A stretch of 41,276 bases of DNA from an uncultured Clostridia bacterium (GTDB lineage Bacteria > Bacillota > Clostridia > Oscillospirales > Acutalibacteraceae): assembly GCA_945948515.1 (NCBI GenBank), contig CAMFBH010000016.1, positions 1 through 41,276 of the forward strand. The letters run 5' to 3'. Each line of letters begins with the position of its first letter. The stretch's first letter is position 1. The position numbers were made by a program, and so were the translations under genes. Shown one piece after another: positions 40,169 through 41,276 of the stretch. The notes beneath the pieces were generated by a model, which did not search any database, was not told the DNA's origin, and saw only the letters and a program-made list of their open reading frames with translations.

Positions 40169-40723
40169 TTACATTGAAAGAATTTCGGTTTCTTTTTTAC
40201 TTGTAATATCGGAAGCTTGTTTAATAAACTTATCTGTGATATCCTGAAGCTTCTTTTCTCCGTTTTTAAGATCGTCTTCCGTTATTTCATTATCCTTCTT
40301 AAGCTTTTTCAGAGCATCCATTGAATCTCTGCGAACATTTCTAACAGCAACCTTAGCCTCTTCACCGCGTTTTGAAATATCCTTAACGAGCTCCTTACGG
40401 CGTTCCTCAGTAAGCTGAGGAAATACAAGTCTGAGCATTTTTCCGTCGTTTGTTGGATTAATTCCTATGTCGGAAGCATTAATAGCCTTTTCGATTTCTT
40501 TAAGCGAAGAAGCATCCCAAGGCTGAATTGCAAGCACGCGGGCTTCAGGAACAGAAACCTGTGCCATTTGAACAATCGGAGTGGGAGTTCCGTAATAATC
40601 AACAAGAATGCGGTCAAGAACTGCCGGATTTGCCCTTCCTGCTCTGATAGCAGAAAAATCTCTTTCCATAGAAATAATGCACTTTTCCATTTTTTCGTTA
40701 GCTTTTGCGAATACCTGTTCCAT
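40169..40723 (-). CDS. frr: Ribosome recycling factor
   Basis: Frr works with EF-G to split the post-termination ribosome. The 184-residue product has the usual two-domain length and markers: FSAIRAGRANPAVLDRILVDYYGTPTPI (cited as RAGRANPAVLD and YYGTPTPI), QPWDASSLKEIEKAI, GINPTNDGKMLRLVFPQLTEERR and the C-terminal DITDKFIKQ. It follows pyrH by 24 bases, the standard pyrH-frr-uppS order. An AGAGAGGT site lies before the ATG. Confidence 0.98.
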   Translation of the reverse strand: MEQVFAKANEKMEKCIISMERDFSAIRAGRANPAVLDRILVDYYGTPTPIVQMAQVSVPEARVLAIQPWDASSLKEIEKAINASDIGINPTNDGKMLRLVFPQLTEERRKELVKDISKRGEEAKVAVRNVRRDSMDALKKLKKDNEITEDDLKNGEKKLQDITDKFIKQASDITSKKETEILSM

Positions 40724-40747
40724 AAATTATACCTCTCTTAATTATGT

Positions 40748-41276
40748 TTAGTTTGAAACGAGCGTTCCGATTGATTCGCCTTTAACGGCTTTTGCGATAT
40801 TATCGGGATTATCAAGATTAAATACAAGGATTGATACATCATTATCCTTGCAAAGACTGAATGCAGTTGAATCCATAACCTTTAAATCTTTAACAAGAAC
40901 CTCTGAAAAAGTTACATTATCATATTTAACTGCATCAGCAAACTTATTCGGGTCTTTATCATATACACCGTCAACATTTGTTGCTTTCAAAAGAATATCT
41001 GCTCCGATTTCAACAGCTCTTAATGCTGCGGCTGTATCCGTAGAGAAAAACGGTGAACCTGTTCCGCATCCGAAAATAACAATTCTGCCCTTTTCAAAAT
41101 GACGGATTGCTTTATTGCGGATATACGGTTCTGCGATTTGGCGCATTTCAATAGCGGTTTGAACTCTGACAACAGCACCGAGCTGTTCGAGAGCATCACA
41201 AAGTGCAAGGCTGTTCATTGCAGTAGCAAGCATTCCGATATGATCTGCACGCGTTCTGTCCATTCCCTCACTTGTT
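40748..41276 (-). CDS. pyrH: UMP kinase, C-terminal part, cut by window edge
   Basis: PyrH phosphorylates UMP to UDP and is allosterically controlled by GTP and UTP. Only the C-terminal 176 or so codons are in the window; the frame stays open through the right edge, so the internal methionine at 41263 is not the start. [21 protein letters not shown], cited as [12 protein letters not shown], is the conserved helix, and [21 protein letters not shown] and [15 protein letters not shown] (acceptor and nucleotide-binding loops) are diagnostic. It belongs to the pyrH-frr cluster; tsf and rpsB would be expected beyond the edge. Confidence 0.96.
   Translation of the reverse strand, partial: TSEGMDRTRADHIGMLATAMNSLALCDALEQLGAVVRVQTAIEMRQIAEPYIRNKAIRHFEKGRIVIFGCGTGSPFFSTDTAAALRAVEIGADILLKATNVDGVYDKDPNKFADAVKYDNVTFSEVLVKDLKVMDSTAFSLCKDNDVSILVFNLDNPDNIAKAVKGESIGTLVSN

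Noticed and set aside
1-41276. CRISPR arrays, phage or transposon remnants, defence or toxin-antitoxin modules, tRNA genes
   Set aside because: No spaced direct repeats, transposase or integrase motifs, small paired toxin genes or cloverleaf sequences were seen; gene content is conserved housekeeping.

Overview
The window reads as core chromosome of an anaerobic, low-to-moderate GC, endospore-lineage Firmicute, most likely a Clostridia member of the Ruminococcaceae/Oscillospiraceae type. The grounds are PolC rather than only DnaE as replicative polymerase, RNase J, the spore-cortex genes yabP and yabQ, HemZ, the DXP/MEP isoprenoid genes, strong purine-rich Shine-Dalgarno sites and frequent TTG starts. 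I would not name a genus from the sequence alone. Almost every gene is on the minus strand; only rnhA and a ROK-family kinase are on the plus strand. I found no tRNA, rRNA, CRISPR array, insertion sequence, phage gene or conventional mobile element. No gene-free stretch exceeds about 215 bases.

Layout, read right to left in the direction of transcription. (1) 41276-31397: pyrH (partial), frr, then uppS-cdsA-dxr-rseP-ispG-polC. This is the conserved Clostridia cluster linking ribosome recycling, undecaprenyl-phosphate and phospholipid precursors, the MEP pathway, site-2 proteolysis and replication. A good promoter sits just before uppS. (2) 31317-19726: a very compact run hisZG (fused)-hisD-hisB-hisA-hisI-hisE-recJ-relA-dtd-MBL hydrolase-hemZ, mostly overlapping or separated by a few bases, with a clear promoter only at its head. 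(3) 19613-19209: a small acidic protein of unknown function with its own promoter and terminator. (4) 18994-16055: mazG-hup-rqcP-yabP-yabQ-divIC-S1 protein, matching the B. subtilis yabN-yabR neighbourhood. (5) 15961-13997: a fumarase alpha subunit without its beta partner, and a THUMP RNA methyltransferase. (6) 13948-10705: a plus-strand ROK kinase diverging from an unknown single-pass membrane protein and a GPH-type sugar symporter. (7) rnhA on the plus strand at 10228-10665. (8) 10057-2448: rnj-rplI-dnaB-tilS-hpt-ftsH, ending in a strong terminator. (9) 2321-1: a second-type IIA topoisomerase B subunit followed by the start of its A subunit.

Functionally these are housekeeping genes: replication and topology (polC, dnaB, topoisomerase pair, recJ), translation and quality control (frr, rplI, tilS, dtd, rqcP), RNA decay (RNase J, RNase HI), envelope precursors, histidine synthesis, stringent response and sporulation.

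I did not find a clearly new multi-gene system. The observations most worth a second look are a PolC that appears to lack its whole internal proofreading exonuclease domain, a HisZ-HisG fusion in a histidine operon that lacks hisC, hisH and hisF and runs straight into relA, an orphan fumarase alpha subunit behind a terminator-like hairpin, and several intergenic hairpins or palindromes placed on promoters or ribosome binding sites.
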